Positions 20,588-28,779 of a stretch of DNA of 64,000 bases are shown in pieces. Source of the DNA: Sphingobium ummariense RL-3. GTDB lineage: Bacteria > Pseudomonadota > Alphaproteobacteria > Sphingomonadales > Sphingomonadaceae. The notes below the pieces were generated by a model. It ran no database searches. It had not been told where the DNA came from and was given only the letters and a program-made list of their open reading frames with translations. The position numbers were made by a program, and so were the translations under genes. Location: positions 1-64,000 of the forward strand of contig NZ_AUWY01000091.1 of NCBI RefSeq assembly GCF_000447205.1, written 5' to 3'. Each line of letters begins with the position of its first letter. The first letter of the stretch is position 1.

Positions 20588-20664
20588 GGGAGCAGTGCGG
20601 GAACTCCGCCATGATGCAATGGCCAGCGGTTCTGCTTCATGATCCCTAACAATGTCAGAATGGG

Positions 20665-20741
20665 TGGTGCGCCCAACAGGATTCGAACCTGTGGCCTTCG
20701 GATTAGGAATCCGACGCTCTATCCTGCTGAGCTATGGGCGC
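20665..20741 (-). tRNA. tRNA-Arg (anticodon CCT)
   Basis: 77 nt including an encoded CCA. The acceptor stem pairs GCGCCCA with TGGGCGC. The D-arm (AGCTC...GAGC), an anticodon arm with loop TTCCTAA, and the T-arm with GTTCGAATC are all complete. Anticodon CCT reads AGG codons. Confidence 0.95.
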
Positions 20742-20775
20742 CCGGCTGCGGCTCTATTATGCAGGAGACGTGCGG

Positions 20776-21249
20776 TCAATTCTTCGCTTCGGGCGGGATG
20801 ACGGGAAAGGGCAGCGGCGCCACCTCCACCCCTTCGGCAACCAGCGCCTTCGCTTCATCCGGCGCGACCTCGCCATGAATGGTGGTGCGCTCCTGCTCGC
20901 CATAGTGCATGGCGCGCGCCTGTTCGGCGAATTGTCGGCCGACCCATTGCGATCCCTCCAGCGCCTTGCGCTGCGCCTCCGCCATGGCCTTCATCATCGC
21001 CTGTAGGCGCACGACATCGCCAGCCATGGCGACCGGGGCCTGGGGCGAAGCGGCTTCGGCCGAGACCGGCTGACTGCTCCCCTTGGGAGCCACGGCAGGG
21101 GCCATCACCGCCTTCCCCACATCGGCGTCGCCGCAGACAGGGCAGGCGAGCAGGGCTCGCGCCTTCTGATCCTCATAATCCTTGCTGGAGCCGAACCAGG
21201 CTTCGAAGACATGCCCCCCGCTCCGGCACTTCAGGTCGAACACGATCAC
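20776..21249 (-). CDS. DUF1178 family protein
   Basis: A 157-residue conserved alphaproteobacterial protein. It opens with MIVFDLKCRSGGHVFEAWFG, the family hallmark, and has a CPVCG pair near residue 36, suggesting a zinc ribbon with Cys8. The middle is a flexible Ala/Pro/Ser stretch, and the C-terminus contains EQARAMHYGEQERTTIHGEV. Its ATG overlaps the stop of the upstream amidase gene (ATGA), making it the last gene of comF/grxC/nitrilase-type block. Biochemical role unknown. Confidence 0.88.
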   Translation of the reverse strand: MIVFDLKCRSGGHVFEAWFGSSKDYEDQKARALLACPVCGDADVGKAVMAPAVAPKGSSQPVSAEAASPQAPVAMAGDVVRLQAMMKAMAEAQRKALEGSQWVGRQFAEQARAMHYGEQERTTIHGEVAPDEAKALVAEGVEVAPLPFPVIPPEAKN

Positions 21250-22076
21250 GTCAGGGACACTTCCTCGGATATTTTGCGGCGGTTGGCGATAGCGGGCACG
21301 CGGCTACGCACATCCTCTATGCGCGAAAGGTCGAGATTGGCAAATCCGAGCCCGGTTTCCTCCTTCATGTCAAGCAGCACCTCGCCCCAGGGATCGATCA
21401 CCAGGCTGTGGCCATAGGTCACGCGCCCATCGGCATGGTGGCCAACCTGGGCAGTGGCGATCACGAAGCAGCCCGCCTCGATCGCGCGGGCGCGAAGCAG
21501 GACATGCCAGTGCGCCCGCCCCGTGGGCACGGTGAAGGCGGCCGGCGCCAACAGCACCGTCGCCCCGGCATTGGTGAGCGCACGATAGAGGTCGGGAAAG
21601 CGCATGTCGTAGCAGATGGAAAAGCCCATGCGCGCCCAGGGCGTGTCGACCGCGACCACCTGCTCCCCTGGTCCATAGACCGAGGATTCGCGCCAGCTTT
21701 CCCCGGTGGCAAGGTCGACGTCGAACAGGTGGATCTTATCGTAATGCGCCCGGATTTGGCCCTTATCGTCGATCATGAAGCTGCGATTGGCCCAGCGTCC
21801 GTCCGCGCGCTCGTCCTTCAGGGGAATGGAACCGAGATGGATCCACAAGCCATGCTTCGCCGCCGCGTCACGCACCGCGGCCAGAACGATGTCCTCGGCA
21901 GCGGGCTTCAGCGTCCCGGCGGCACGCTGCCGATCGCGGTCCAGATAGCCCGCCATTTCGGGCGTGAGGAGCATATCCGCCCCCTCGCTCTTCGCCCGGG
22001 CGGCCATCTTCGCGATCGCGGCGGCGTTGGCAGCAGGGTCGATCCCGCTGGTCATCTGGAACAGCGCCGCGCGCAT
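21246..22076 (-). CDS. carbon-nitrogen hydrolase (Nit1-like)
   Basis: Nitrilase-superfamily amidase of 276 residues. The catalytic triad is visible: Glu in LLTPEMAG (near 40), Lys in HYDKIHLFD (near 108), Cys in FSICYDMRFP (near 146). Relatives of this length act as omega-amidases or hydrolyse deaminated glutathione. It lies between grxC and the DUF1178 gene, so a link to thiol repair is plausible. A GTG at 22085 overlapping the grxC stop is an alternative start; ATG 22076 gives the typical family start MRAALFQMTSG. Confidence 0.88.
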   Translation of the reverse strand: MRAALFQMTSGIDPAANAAAIAKMAARAKSEGADMLLTPEMAGYLDRDRQRAAGTLKPAAEDIVLAAVRDAAAKHGLWIHLGSIPLKDERADGRWANRSFMIDDKGQIRAHYDKIHLFDVDLATGESWRESSVYGPGEQVVAVDTPWARMGFSICYDMRFPDLYRALTNAGATVLLAPAAFTVPTGRAHWHVLLRARAIEAGCFVIATAQVGHHADGRVTYGHSLVIDPWGEVLLDMKEETGLGFANLDLSRIEDVRSRVPAIANRRKISEEVSLT

Positions 22077-22081
22077 GGTAG

Positions 22082-22339
22082 TCACAGACCGAGCAGGGGG
22101 TCGAGCCGGCCTTGCCGATCGAGAGCAGCCAGATCGTCGCTACCACCGATATGCTGCCCGTCGATGAAGATCTGCGGCACTGTCGTCCCGCCGTTGGACC
22201 GATCCAGCATCTCCTGGCGCTTGGGGCCGCCCATGGTGATGTCATATTCCTCGAACGCGACGCCCTTCCCCTCCAGCAGCGCCTTCGCCCGGGCGCAATA
22301 GCCGCACCACGCCTTCGTATAGATTTCGACCTTCGCCAT
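22082..22339 (-). CDS. grxC: glutaredoxin 3
   Basis: Small thiol-disulphide oxidoreductase of 85 residues. It has the dithiol active site CGYC (in KAWCGYCARAK, near residue 12), the cis-Pro segment TTVPQIFIDGQHIGG, and the glutathione-binding GGSDDL. It reduces protein and low-molecular-weight disulphides using glutathione in the cytoplasm. It is followed directly by the nitrilase-like gene with overlapping stop and start signals. Confidence 0.93.
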   Translation of the reverse strand: MAKVEIYTKAWCGYCARAKALLEGKGVAFEEYDITMGGPKRQEMLDRSNGGTTVPQIFIDGQHIGGSDDLAALDRQGRLDPLLGL

Positions 22340-22385
22340 TCTATGCTCCTTGATACCCCCGAAATTGGGGGTTGGCCGCGCTTTG

Positions 22386-23123
22386 TCAATCGGCTGCGCC
22401 GGGCAGCACGCGGGCCCAGCAGAGCAGGTGGACGCGAGCCGCGCCGCTACGCTTCAGAACGCGCGCGCAGGCGGCGGCGGTCGCGCCGCTGGTATGCACG
22501 TCGTCGATCAGCAGCACGGCACGCCCCTTGAGCCCGTGCCCCTCCTGCATCGCGAACGCACCGCGCACCGCCCTGGCACGCTGCGCCGGGTTCATGCCGC
22601 GTAGCGGCCGGGTGCGTCGCTTGCGTACCAGCGACAACTTGTCCACCGGCAGGCCCGTCAAGCGTCCCAGATGATCGGCGATCAGCGCCGACTGGTTGAA
22701 ACCCCGCATCCATAGCCGCCAGCGATGCAGTGGCACCGGGACGATGACGGCCGCCTCATCGACCGCGACATGCCGCATCATCTGCCGGGCGATCAGCCGC
22801 GCGAGACCTATGCGGCGGCCATATTTCAGTCGCAGCGCGACCGTCCGGGCGACATCGCCATAGGCGAGCACCGCCCGCGCGCCGTCAAAGGGCGGCGGAT
22901 CGGCGAGGCAAGCGCCGCACTCCGCGGCTTCCCCCCTGTCATGCGCGAACGGCACGCCGCAGCGCGCGCAGCAGGGATCGCCCAGAAACTCCATGCCGCT
23001 CCAGCAGGACAGACAGAAAGCATGGTCCGCCTCCACGATGGCGCCGCAGCCCGGGCAGCGCGGCGGCAGCGCATAATCGAGCGCGGGCGCGGCAGCCCTC
23101 TTGAGAAGCCGGAGGAGCGACAT
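22386..23123 (-). CDS. comF: ComF family protein
   Basis: A 245-residue ComF/GntX-type phosphoribosyltransferase-fold protein. The N-terminal zinc-binding part has PPRCPGCG, FCLSCW, CCARCG and CGAC pairs (residues 20-75). The PRPP-binding loop is VLLIDDVHTSGAT near 205. Members support DNA uptake in naturally competent bacteria; in many others the role is unclear. ATG 23123 has an AAGGAAG site. It is divergent from the methyltransferase gene 44 bp away and starts the comF-grxC-nitrilase-DUF1178 gene run. Confidence 0.9.
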   Translation of the reverse strand: MSLLRLLKRAAAPALDYALPPRCPGCGAIVEADHAFCLSCWSGMEFLGDPCCARCGVPFAHDRGEAAECGACLADPPPFDGARAVLAYGDVARTVALRLKYGRRIGLARLIARQMMRHVAVDEAAVIVPVPLHRWRLWMRGFNQSALIADHLGRLTGLPVDKLSLVRKRRTRPLRGMNPAQRARAVRGAFAMQEGHGLKGRAVLLIDDVHTSGATAAACARVLKRSGAARVHLLCWARVLPGAAD

Positions 23124-23167
23124 GATCTTCCTTGTCCCCGCTCCGCCCCCGATGCACAAGGCCCGCC

Positions 23168-24016
23168 ATGAACACCCCCGACATCTTCGATCGTGCCCTG
23201 CGCGCGCGTCGCCGCGACCGGATGATGACCCAGTTCGCCGATCACGCTTTCCTCTATCATACGATGTTGGAAGAATTGCTCGACCGGCTGGCCGATGTGC
23301 AGCGCGACCTGCCCGAGGTACTGGTAATCGGCTGCCCCGACGACAGCGCGCGGGCGGCGCTGGAGGCGACAGGCAGGCGCGTCGCCTGCGCCGATCCGGG
23401 CTTCCTTGCAGCGCGCGCGCAGGGCGGCGTGCAGGCCGACGAGGATGCCCTGCCCTTCGCCGACGACAGCTTCGATCTGGTGCTGGCCTGCGGGACGCTG
23501 GAAAGCGTCAACGACCTTCCTGGCGCGCTGATCCTGATGCGCCGCGTGCTGCGCCCGGACGGGCTGATGCTGGCGGGCTTCACGGGCGCGGGCACCCTGC
23601 CGCGGCTGCGCGCAGCGCTGATGGCAGGCGAAGGCGACCGGCCCGGCCAGCATATCCATCCGCAGGTGGACGTCCGATCGGCCGGTGATCTTCTGAGCCG
23701 CGCCGGCTTCGCCATGCCGGTGGCGGACAGCGAGACGCTGACGATCCGCTATGGCGATATCCTTCGGCTGATGCACGACCTGCGCGGCATGGGGGCGAGC
23801 AATGTACTGCATTCGCGGGCGCCTGCCCTGCGGCGCGAGGCGTTGATGGGCGCGGCCACTCATTTTGCGGATGCCGCCGATCCGGACGGACGGACAGCCG
23901 AGCAAATGGCGATCCTCTACCTGTCGGGCTGGAAACCGGATCCGAGCCAGGCCCGGCCGGCGCGGCGCGGGAGCGCGACAGTGTCGCTGGCAGATGCGCT
24001 CAAGCAGAAACATTGA
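23168..24016 (+). CDS. SAM-dependent methyltransferase (BioC/NDUFAF5-like)
   Basis: Class I methyltransferase of 282 residues. It starts with NTPDIFDRALRARRRDR, the segment typical of NDUFAF5-like proteins. A glycine-poor SAM motif follows (VLVIGCPDDSA near 50), then LPFADDSFDLVLACGTLESV near 95-115 and LMRRVLRPDGLMLAGFTGAG. The divergent comF neighbour is common in alphaproteobacteria. The methyl acceptor cannot be told from sequence; the mitochondrial relative modifies a complex I subunit. Confidence 0.8.
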   Translation: MNTPDIFDRALRARRRDRMMTQFADHAFLYHTMLEELLDRLADVQRDLPEVLVIGCPDDSARAALEATGRRVACADPGFLAARAQGGVQADEDALPFADDSFDLVLACGTLESVNDLPGALILMRRVLRPDGLMLAGFTGAGTLPRLRAALMAGEGDRPGQHIHPQVDVRSAGDLLSRAGFAMPVADSETLTIRYGDILRLMHDLRGMGASNVLHSRAPALRREALMGAATHFADAADPDGRTAEQMAILYLSGWKPDPSQARPARRGSATVSLADALKQKH

Positions 24017-24055
24017 GGAGACCAGGGACCATACGGACGGCTGGCGAGCCAATTT

Positions 24056-24943
24056 CTATCCCGCCACCTGTCGCAACTGCTCCTGGCTCATCCGTCCCGC
24101 AGCGGGTGGGTCAATGATATCGCGCCTCGACCATCCCTCGCTATCATGGCGATACTCGACATGGCTTCCGCGCTGAAAACTCGCGCCGTCCCAAACCACC
24201 ACCTGCAATTCGATCTCGTCATTGCGACGGACGTGGAGCCAGTTGAAGCTCTGCGGTTCGTCGTTGCGCAGCCGGGTGGAGGTCGCGGTGCCCGCCTGGA
24301 TCACGAGCGCCCCGCCGGCATACGCCACCATCTGATCCGCCGCCTCGGCATAGGTGCGGTGGAAATGGCCAGCAAGCGTCAGATGGACGCCCGCTTCGCA
24401 CACCGCGCGCACTGCGTCTTCATGACGGCCGACCGCCTCGCCGAGTTCGCCGCCCCGACCGATCGGCATGGCGAAGAGGGGGTGGTGAGTGACAAGGATG
24501 CGGGTCTTCTCGTCGGGCACCGACGCGAAGCGGGCGCGAAGCAAGTCCAATTGCTCATGGTTGATCCGCCCGTCCTTGATCGTCAGCGACCGCGCCGTAT
24601 TGATACCCAGTATGGCGACCTCGTGATCCTCGTAGAACGGACAGAGATCGTTGCTGATGTAGCGCTTGTAGCGTCGCAGCGGCGTGAAAAAGCGGCGCAC
24701 TACATCGTAGAGCGGCACGTCGTGATTGCCGGGAATGACGAGCAGCCGCAGGCCCGCCGCCTGCAGGCGGTTGAGCCAGGCCGATGCCGCGCGGAACTGC
24801 GCGACGCGGGCGCGCTGGGTAAAGTCGCCGCTGATGACGACCAGGTCGGGACGCCGCTCCTGCAGCCAGGCTTCGGCGGCGGCAGCGATCTTCGGATCAT
24901 GGGCGCCGAAATGAACGTCGGACAAATGAGCGATGCGGGCCAT
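24056..24943 (-). CDS. metallophosphoesterase (calcineurin-like)
   Basis: A 295-residue binuclear-metal phosphoesterase. The full motif set is present: LSDVHFG (near 6), ISGDFTQ (near 39), IPGNHDVP (near 70), VTHHPLF (near 155) and LAGHFHRT (near 190). The pattern resembles the CpdA/Icc branch of cyclic-nucleotide and phospholipid diesterases. ATG 24943 is preferred; upstream M codons lack context. It is divergent from the first diacylglycerol-kinase-like gene, 71 bp away. True substrate unknown. Confidence 0.87.
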   Translation of the reverse strand: MARIAHLSDVHFGAHDPKIAAAAEAWLQERRPDLVVISGDFTQRARVAQFRAASAWLNRLQAAGLRLLVIPGNHDVPLYDVVRRFFTPLRRYKRYISNDLCPFYEDHEVAILGINTARSLTIKDGRINHEQLDLLRARFASVPDEKTRILVTHHPLFAMPIGRGGELGEAVGRHEDAVRAVCEAGVHLTLAGHFHRTYAEAADQMVAYAGGALVIQAGTATSTRLRNDEPQSFNWLHVRRNDEIELQVVVWDGASFQRGSHVEYRHDSEGWSRRDIIDPPAAGRMSQEQLRQVAG

Positions 24944-25014
24944 GTGAAGGTAACCCACGGAGGCGGCGTGGGTTTCGATCCGGAGCCGAATCCCGCGCCA
25001 CGCGTTGTTATGGC

Positions 25015-25911
25015 ATGGAAACGAAACCCCTGCCGCGCGAAGCCGCGCTGATCGTCAACGCGCAGTCTCGGCGCGGCCAGGCGCTGTTTCAGGAGGCGAA
25101 GGAAAAGCTGGAGGCCGCAGGAATCGTTCTGCTTTCGGCCGACGCGGTGGAAGATCCCGAGCGACTGAACGAAACCGTTCGCAAGGCAGTGAAGGCGGGC
25201 GCGCCGATGGTGGTCGTGGGCGGTGGCGACGGGTCGCTGTCGGGCACGGTCGATGAACTGGTGGGCACCGGATGCGTCCTTGCGGTGTTGCCGCTCGGAA
25301 CGGCCAACAGCTTCGCCCGGACGCTCGGCCTGCCGCTCGATCTCGACGGGGCGGTGGCGGCGATCGCCCACGGGGCCCGGCGGCGCGTGGACCTGGGGAT
25401 GATCGACGGTGATTACTTCGTGAACGCCGCCTCGCTAGGCCTTTCCCCCATGATCGGCCAGACCGTACCGCACCAGCTTAAGCGCTATCTCGGCCGCACA
25501 GGCTATCTGGTGTGGGCGCTCAAATGCACGGTAGGCTTTCGCGCCTTCCGTCTCGTAATCGACGATGGGGAAAGGGAGGAACGTCTCTGGTCGACCGAGG
25601 TGCGCATCCTCAACGGCCCCTTCCACGGCGGCGTGGAGCTCTCCGACGATGCAGACGTCGACAGTGGAGAGATCGTCATCCAGGCGGTGGTGGGCCGCAG
25701 CCATGCACGGCTGGCATGGGACTGGTACGCGAAGTTCTTCAAGCTGAGGGACCGGAACGCCCACACACGGGAATATCATGGCCGCAGCTTTCGCCTGTCG
25801 ACCGTGCCGCCGCAGCGCATCTCCATCGACGGCGAGGTGCTGGCACGCACGCCCGTGACCGTGAAGGTGGCGGAAGGCGCGGTCGAGGTGGCGGTGCCAG
25901 CGTATTCCTGA
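25015..25911 (+). CDS. diacylglycerol/lipid kinase family protein (first copy)
   Basis: YegS/LCB5-type lipid kinase of 298 residues. The ATP-binding motif is VVVGGGDGSLSGTVDEL (near 63), followed by LPLGTANSFART (near 93), both conserved in the DagK catalytic domain. The C-terminal beta-sandwich domain contains ISIDGEVLARTPV. It faces a second, diverged kinase of the same family across a shared hairpin. In sphingomonads such enzymes could phosphorylate diacylglycerol or sphingoid bases. Substrate is inference. Confidence 0.85.
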   Translation: METKPLPREAALIVNAQSRRGQALFQEAKEKLEAAGIVLLSADAVEDPERLNETVRKAVKAGAPMVVVGGGDGSLSGTVDELVGTGCVLAVLPLGTANSFARTLGLPLDLDGAVAAIAHGARRRVDLGMIDGDYFVNAASLGLSPMIGQTVPHQLKRYLGRTGYLVWALKCTVGFRAFRLVIDDGEREERLWSTEVRILNGPFHGGVELSDDADVDSGEIVIQAVVGRSHARLAWDWYAKFFKLRDRNAHTREYHGRSFRLSTVPPQRISIDGEVLARTPVTVKVAEGAVEVAVPAYS

Positions 25912-25917
25912 CGTCGT

Positions 25918-25937
25918 GCTCCTGCTTCCGCAGGAGC
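25918..25937. terminator. bidirectional hairpin between convergent lipid-kinase genes
   Basis: GCTCCTGC-TTCC-GCAGGAGC is a perfect 8-bp stem in the 40-bp gap between two convergent genes. Short T/A runs are absent, so strength is uncertain, but position fits a shared terminator. Confidence 0.55.
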
Positions 25938-25951
25938 TCTGGCGTAATGAC

Positions 25952-26920
25952 CTATGCCGCCAGCCGCAGGAACGGCACTGGCTCGGTCGAGCGCAGCACG
26001 ATCGGATGCCCCTCCGACGCCTCGAACAGCTCACCGTCGAGGATGACGCTGCTGCGGTCTCCCTCGATACGGATGGTGTCGCCCTGCTGCAGATGAATGC
26101 CCTGCATGTGCGCCTTGCCGACGCGCTTGAAGACGCTGGCCCAGAACAGGCGCAGCAATGCGGGAAGGCTCTGGTCGACCGCCATCAGCTTCATGTTGCC
26201 GCGGGAACTGTTGCCCGTGGGGGTGCCGAACAGAAGCCGCTCCAGCGTTGTGACGATCAGTACCGAAAAACGGCCCACCAGTTCCCCATCGCGGATCAGC
26301 GAGATGCGCACCGGCCTGCTCGACGGCGGCAGGAAACGCGCGCGGATACCGAACAGCAGGGAAAACAGTACGGCGACCGCGGTCAGCAAATGGCTGAGGC
26401 CGTTGGACAGGCCCAGCGGATAGATCTGGTTGCGGCAGTAGAGGATGATGTCGGCCAGCCCCGCCCCGCCCAGGAACATGCCCAGCACCGGCCGCGTCTC
26501 CGCCCGGCCGTCGGACAGGGCGATCAACTCGCGCGCGACGACATGCTCGTCGACGCCCGCCTTCGCGATCTCCACGATGCGCTCCAGCGCCCGGATCGGA
26601 TCGCCATGGATGCCGAGGTCAAGCGCAATGAGGTTGGTCTTGCCGTTGGGCAGGACCGCGATCGGCGGCACGCGTCCCACGAAATGCTCGCCCTGGTACA
26701 GCTCGGTCAGCGCCGCCTGCACCGTTCCGTCGCCACCGTTGATGACGATGACGGCCGGATCGACCCGGGCGATGGTCTGAAGCGCCCGGCCGATCTGGTC
26801 GACATGCTCCACCTCATAGTGGAAGATGTCGGGATTGTTCGCGCAATAGCTCCGCACCCGCGGCAGCGTCTGCCGGTTGCCCGTGGACTTGGGATTGGAA
26901 AGCAGCGCGACCCGGACCAT
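25952..26920 (-). CDS. diacylglycerol/lipid kinase family protein (second copy)
   Basis: A 322-residue member of the same family, clearly diverged from the first copy. It has VALLSNPKSTGNRQ at the start, INGGDGTVQAAL (near 60) as the nucleotide motif, and LPNGKTNLIA in place of the usual GTAND segment. A hydrophobic stretch (LLTAVAVLFSLLFGI, near 180) may attach it to the membrane. The C-terminal domain ends with IRIEGDRSSVILDGE. It sits 6 bp downstream of the DUF2141 gene and is probably co-transcribed with it. Confidence 0.8.
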   Translation of the reverse strand: MVRVALLSNPKSTGNRQTLPRVRSYCANNPDIFHYEVEHVDQIGRALQTIARVDPAVIVINGGDGTVQAALTELYQGEHFVGRVPPIAVLPNGKTNLIALDLGIHGDPIRALERIVEIAKAGVDEHVVARELIALSDGRAETRPVLGMFLGGAGLADIILYCRNQIYPLGLSNGLSHLLTAVAVLFSLLFGIRARFLPPSSRPVRISLIRDGELVGRFSVLIVTTLERLLFGTPTGNSSRGNMKLMAVDQSLPALLRLFWASVFKRVGKAHMQGIHLQQGDTIRIEGDRSSVILDGELFEASEGHPIVLRSTEPVPFLRLAA

Positions 26921-26926
26921 GAAGAC

Positions 26927-27415
26927 CTACATATATTTGAGATTGATGGTGATCCTGGTCACGCCCGGCCCCGCGTAGAAAGCGGCCTTGTCCACGGAGG
27001 GCTTGCCCAGATTGAAGATGTTGATGGACGGATTGTTGGAAAAACCGCCGCCATCGCGCGATATATCGGTCTTGCCGTTGCCGTCGCGGTCATGGCGCAC
27101 GGCAATGCCATATCGGCCCGGCTCAGGCACGGGCAAGCAAAAGCGCATGGCCCCGTTGCTGGGTTTGACCGCGGTGTCGATGCGGTTGAGCCACTCGCCC
27201 TTGGCGAGCCAGGCGGAACGGGTGCCGGGATAGGACTGCACGCGCACGCGGCCGGTCGCCGCCGCGAAACCGCGCACGTCGACCAGCACCGCCGGCCCGT
27301 GCGCCTCGGTACCGCAACGAGCCAGATCGTTCGTAATCTCTTCGCCGTGGGCCAACGCCGGGGCAGCGGCGAACAAGGTCGCCACCGACATCAGGCCCAT
27401 CGAAACTTTCAACAT
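26927..27415 (-). CDS. exported DUF2141 protein
   Basis: A 162-residue secreted protein of the DUF2141 family. The signal peptide is MLKVSMGLMSVATLFAAAPALA, with cleavage before HGEE. The family core runs from VRVQSYPG to GRYGIAVRHDRDGNGK, and the end has NNPSINIFNLGKPSVDKAAF. ATG 27415 has AGGAGT 8 nt upstream. The gene is divergent from lptF across a large dyad (27481-27519) and is followed closely by a lipid kinase gene. Role unknown; a beta-sandwich envelope protein is likely. Confidence 0.82.
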   Translation of the reverse strand: MLKVSMGLMSVATLFAAAPALAHGEEITNDLARCGTEAHGPAVLVDVRGFAAATGRVRVQSYPGTRSAWLAKGEWLNRIDTAVKPSNGAMRFCLPVPEPGRYGIAVRHDRDGNGKTDISRDGGGFSNNPSINIFNLGKPSVDKAAFYAGPGVTRITINLKYM

Positions 27416-27480
27416 GACCAACAGACTCCTGGAAGCTATAGCCGCCCGACAGGGTCGGACGGCGAGCCCCTGTTCGCCCC

Positions 27481-27519
27481 CGCAACTCTTTCCTGTCCCG
27501 CATATGGAAAGAGTTTGCG
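27481..27519. promoter_or_regulatory. large inverted repeat in the DUF2141/lptF intergenic region
   Basis: CGCAACTCTTTCC (27481-27493) and GGAAAGAGTTTGCG (27506-27519) form a 13-bp dyad with one extra base and a 12-nt centre. It stands between divergent genes, about 35 bp before lptF. It could be a repressor or activator site, or an RNA hairpin in the lptF leader. Confidence 0.5.
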
Positions 27520-27554
27520 GCCAAATCATGGTGATGGAACGACGATAAGTTGAA

Positions 27555-28775
27555 ATGATGACCGCCATCGACCGCTATCTCGCCCGCCTGATCTTCATGC
27601 CCATGCTGGGCACGCTGGTGATCGCCGCGATGCTGTTCGTCCTCGACAAGATGTTGAGCCTGTTCGATTTCGTGGCGGCGCAGGGCGGCCCTGTCAGCGT
27701 GGTATGGCGGATGCTCGCCAACATGCTGCCCGAATATATGTCGCTGGCGATCCCGATCGGGCTGATGCTCGGCATCCTCCTCGCCTTCCGCAAGCTCGCC
27801 ACCTCCTCCGAGCTGGACGTGATGCGGGCGGTGGGCCTGTCCTACGGCCGGCTGCTGCGCGTGCCCTATATGTACGCGATCGCGCTGGCGCTGATCAATT
27901 TCGGCATCGTCGGCTTTGTCCAGCCGCTGTCCCGCCACGCCTATGAAGCGCTGCGGTTCGAGCTGCGCTCGGGCGCTTTGGGTGCCTCGATCAAGGTGGG
28001 CGAGTTTACGAGCCTCGGCAAGCGCATGACGCTGCGGATCGAGCGCAGCCTGGACGAGGGCCGTAACCTCCAGGGCATCTTCGTGCGTGCGGTAGGGCGC
28101 GACGGACAGACCTTGGCGGTGACGGCGGCGCAGGGCACCTTCCTCGCCACCGACGATCCCGACGTCATCATCTTCCGCCTGCGTGATGGCGTGCTGGTGA
28201 ACGATGCGCCCAAGTACAAGACGCCCCGCATCCTTTCCTTCTCCAGCCACGACCTGCCGATCGACCTGCCGCAGATCGAAAATTTCCGCGGTCGCGACGT
28301 CGACCGGGAAAAGACCATTCCCGAACTGGTGGTGATCGGCCACGACAAGTCCACGCCGGACAAGCTGCGCAACGAGGTACGCGCCAATTTCCATTTCCGC
28401 ATGGTGGAGGTGGTGATGATGATGCTGCTACCGCTCGCCGCGCTCGCCTTCGCGATCCCGCCGAAGCGATCGACCTCGGCGCTCGGCGTCTTCCTGTCGA
28501 TTGTCTTCATCGTCACCTATCACAAGATCAACCAATATGGGGAAAGCGTGGGCGCATTGGGCAAGGTCGACCCGATCCTCGCGCTGTGGGGGCCGTTCGT
28601 GCTCGCCGCGGCGCTGATCTTCTGGATGTACCATGTGATCGCCCACCGCCCTGGCGGCCAACCGATTGCGGCGCTGGAATTCGCTTTCGGCAAGCTGGGC
28701 AAGCAGGTCGCCCGCCTGCTCCGGTTCGGACGCAACCGGCGGCGGCGCGCCACAGCGGCGACAGCGGAGACCTGA
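27555..28775 (+). CDS. lptF: LPS export permease LptF
   Basis: Inner-membrane subunit of the LptB2FG transporter that extracts lipopolysaccharide or a related glycolipid and hands it to LptC. The protein is 406 residues with six membrane helices: three at 10-125, then a periplasmic jellyroll (about 130-260), and three at 285-375. Typical text includes LDKMLSLFDFV near 35, IPIGLMLGILLAFRKLA near 68 and DVMRAVGLS. The C-terminal tail is basic (RFGRNRRRRA). lptG follows after 4 bp. Some sphingomonads use glycosphingolipids in place of LPS yet keep these genes. Confidence 0.92.
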   Translation: MMTAIDRYLARLIFMPMLGTLVIAAMLFVLDKMLSLFDFVAAQGGPVSVVWRMLANMLPEYMSLAIPIGLMLGILLAFRKLATSSELDVMRAVGLSYGRLLRVPYMYAIALALINFGIVGFVQPLSRHAYEALRFELRSGALGASIKVGEFTSLGKRMTLRIERSLDEGRNLQGIFVRAVGRDGQTLAVTAAQGTFLATDDPDVIIFRLRDGVLVNDAPKYKTPRILSFSSHDLPIDLPQIENFRGRDVDREKTIPELVVIGHDKSTPDKLRNEVRANFHFRMVEVVMMMLLPLAALAFAIPPKRSTSALGVFLSIVFIVTYHKINQYGESVGALGKVDPILALWGPFVLAAALIFWMYHVIAHRPGGQPIAALEFAFGKLGKQVARLLRFGRNRRRRATAATAET

Positions 28776-28779
28776 TCCC

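Noticed and set aside
20588..20664. Weak hairpin between the permease and tRNA-Arg
   Set aside because: Arms are short and mismatched, so I did not list it as a terminator.
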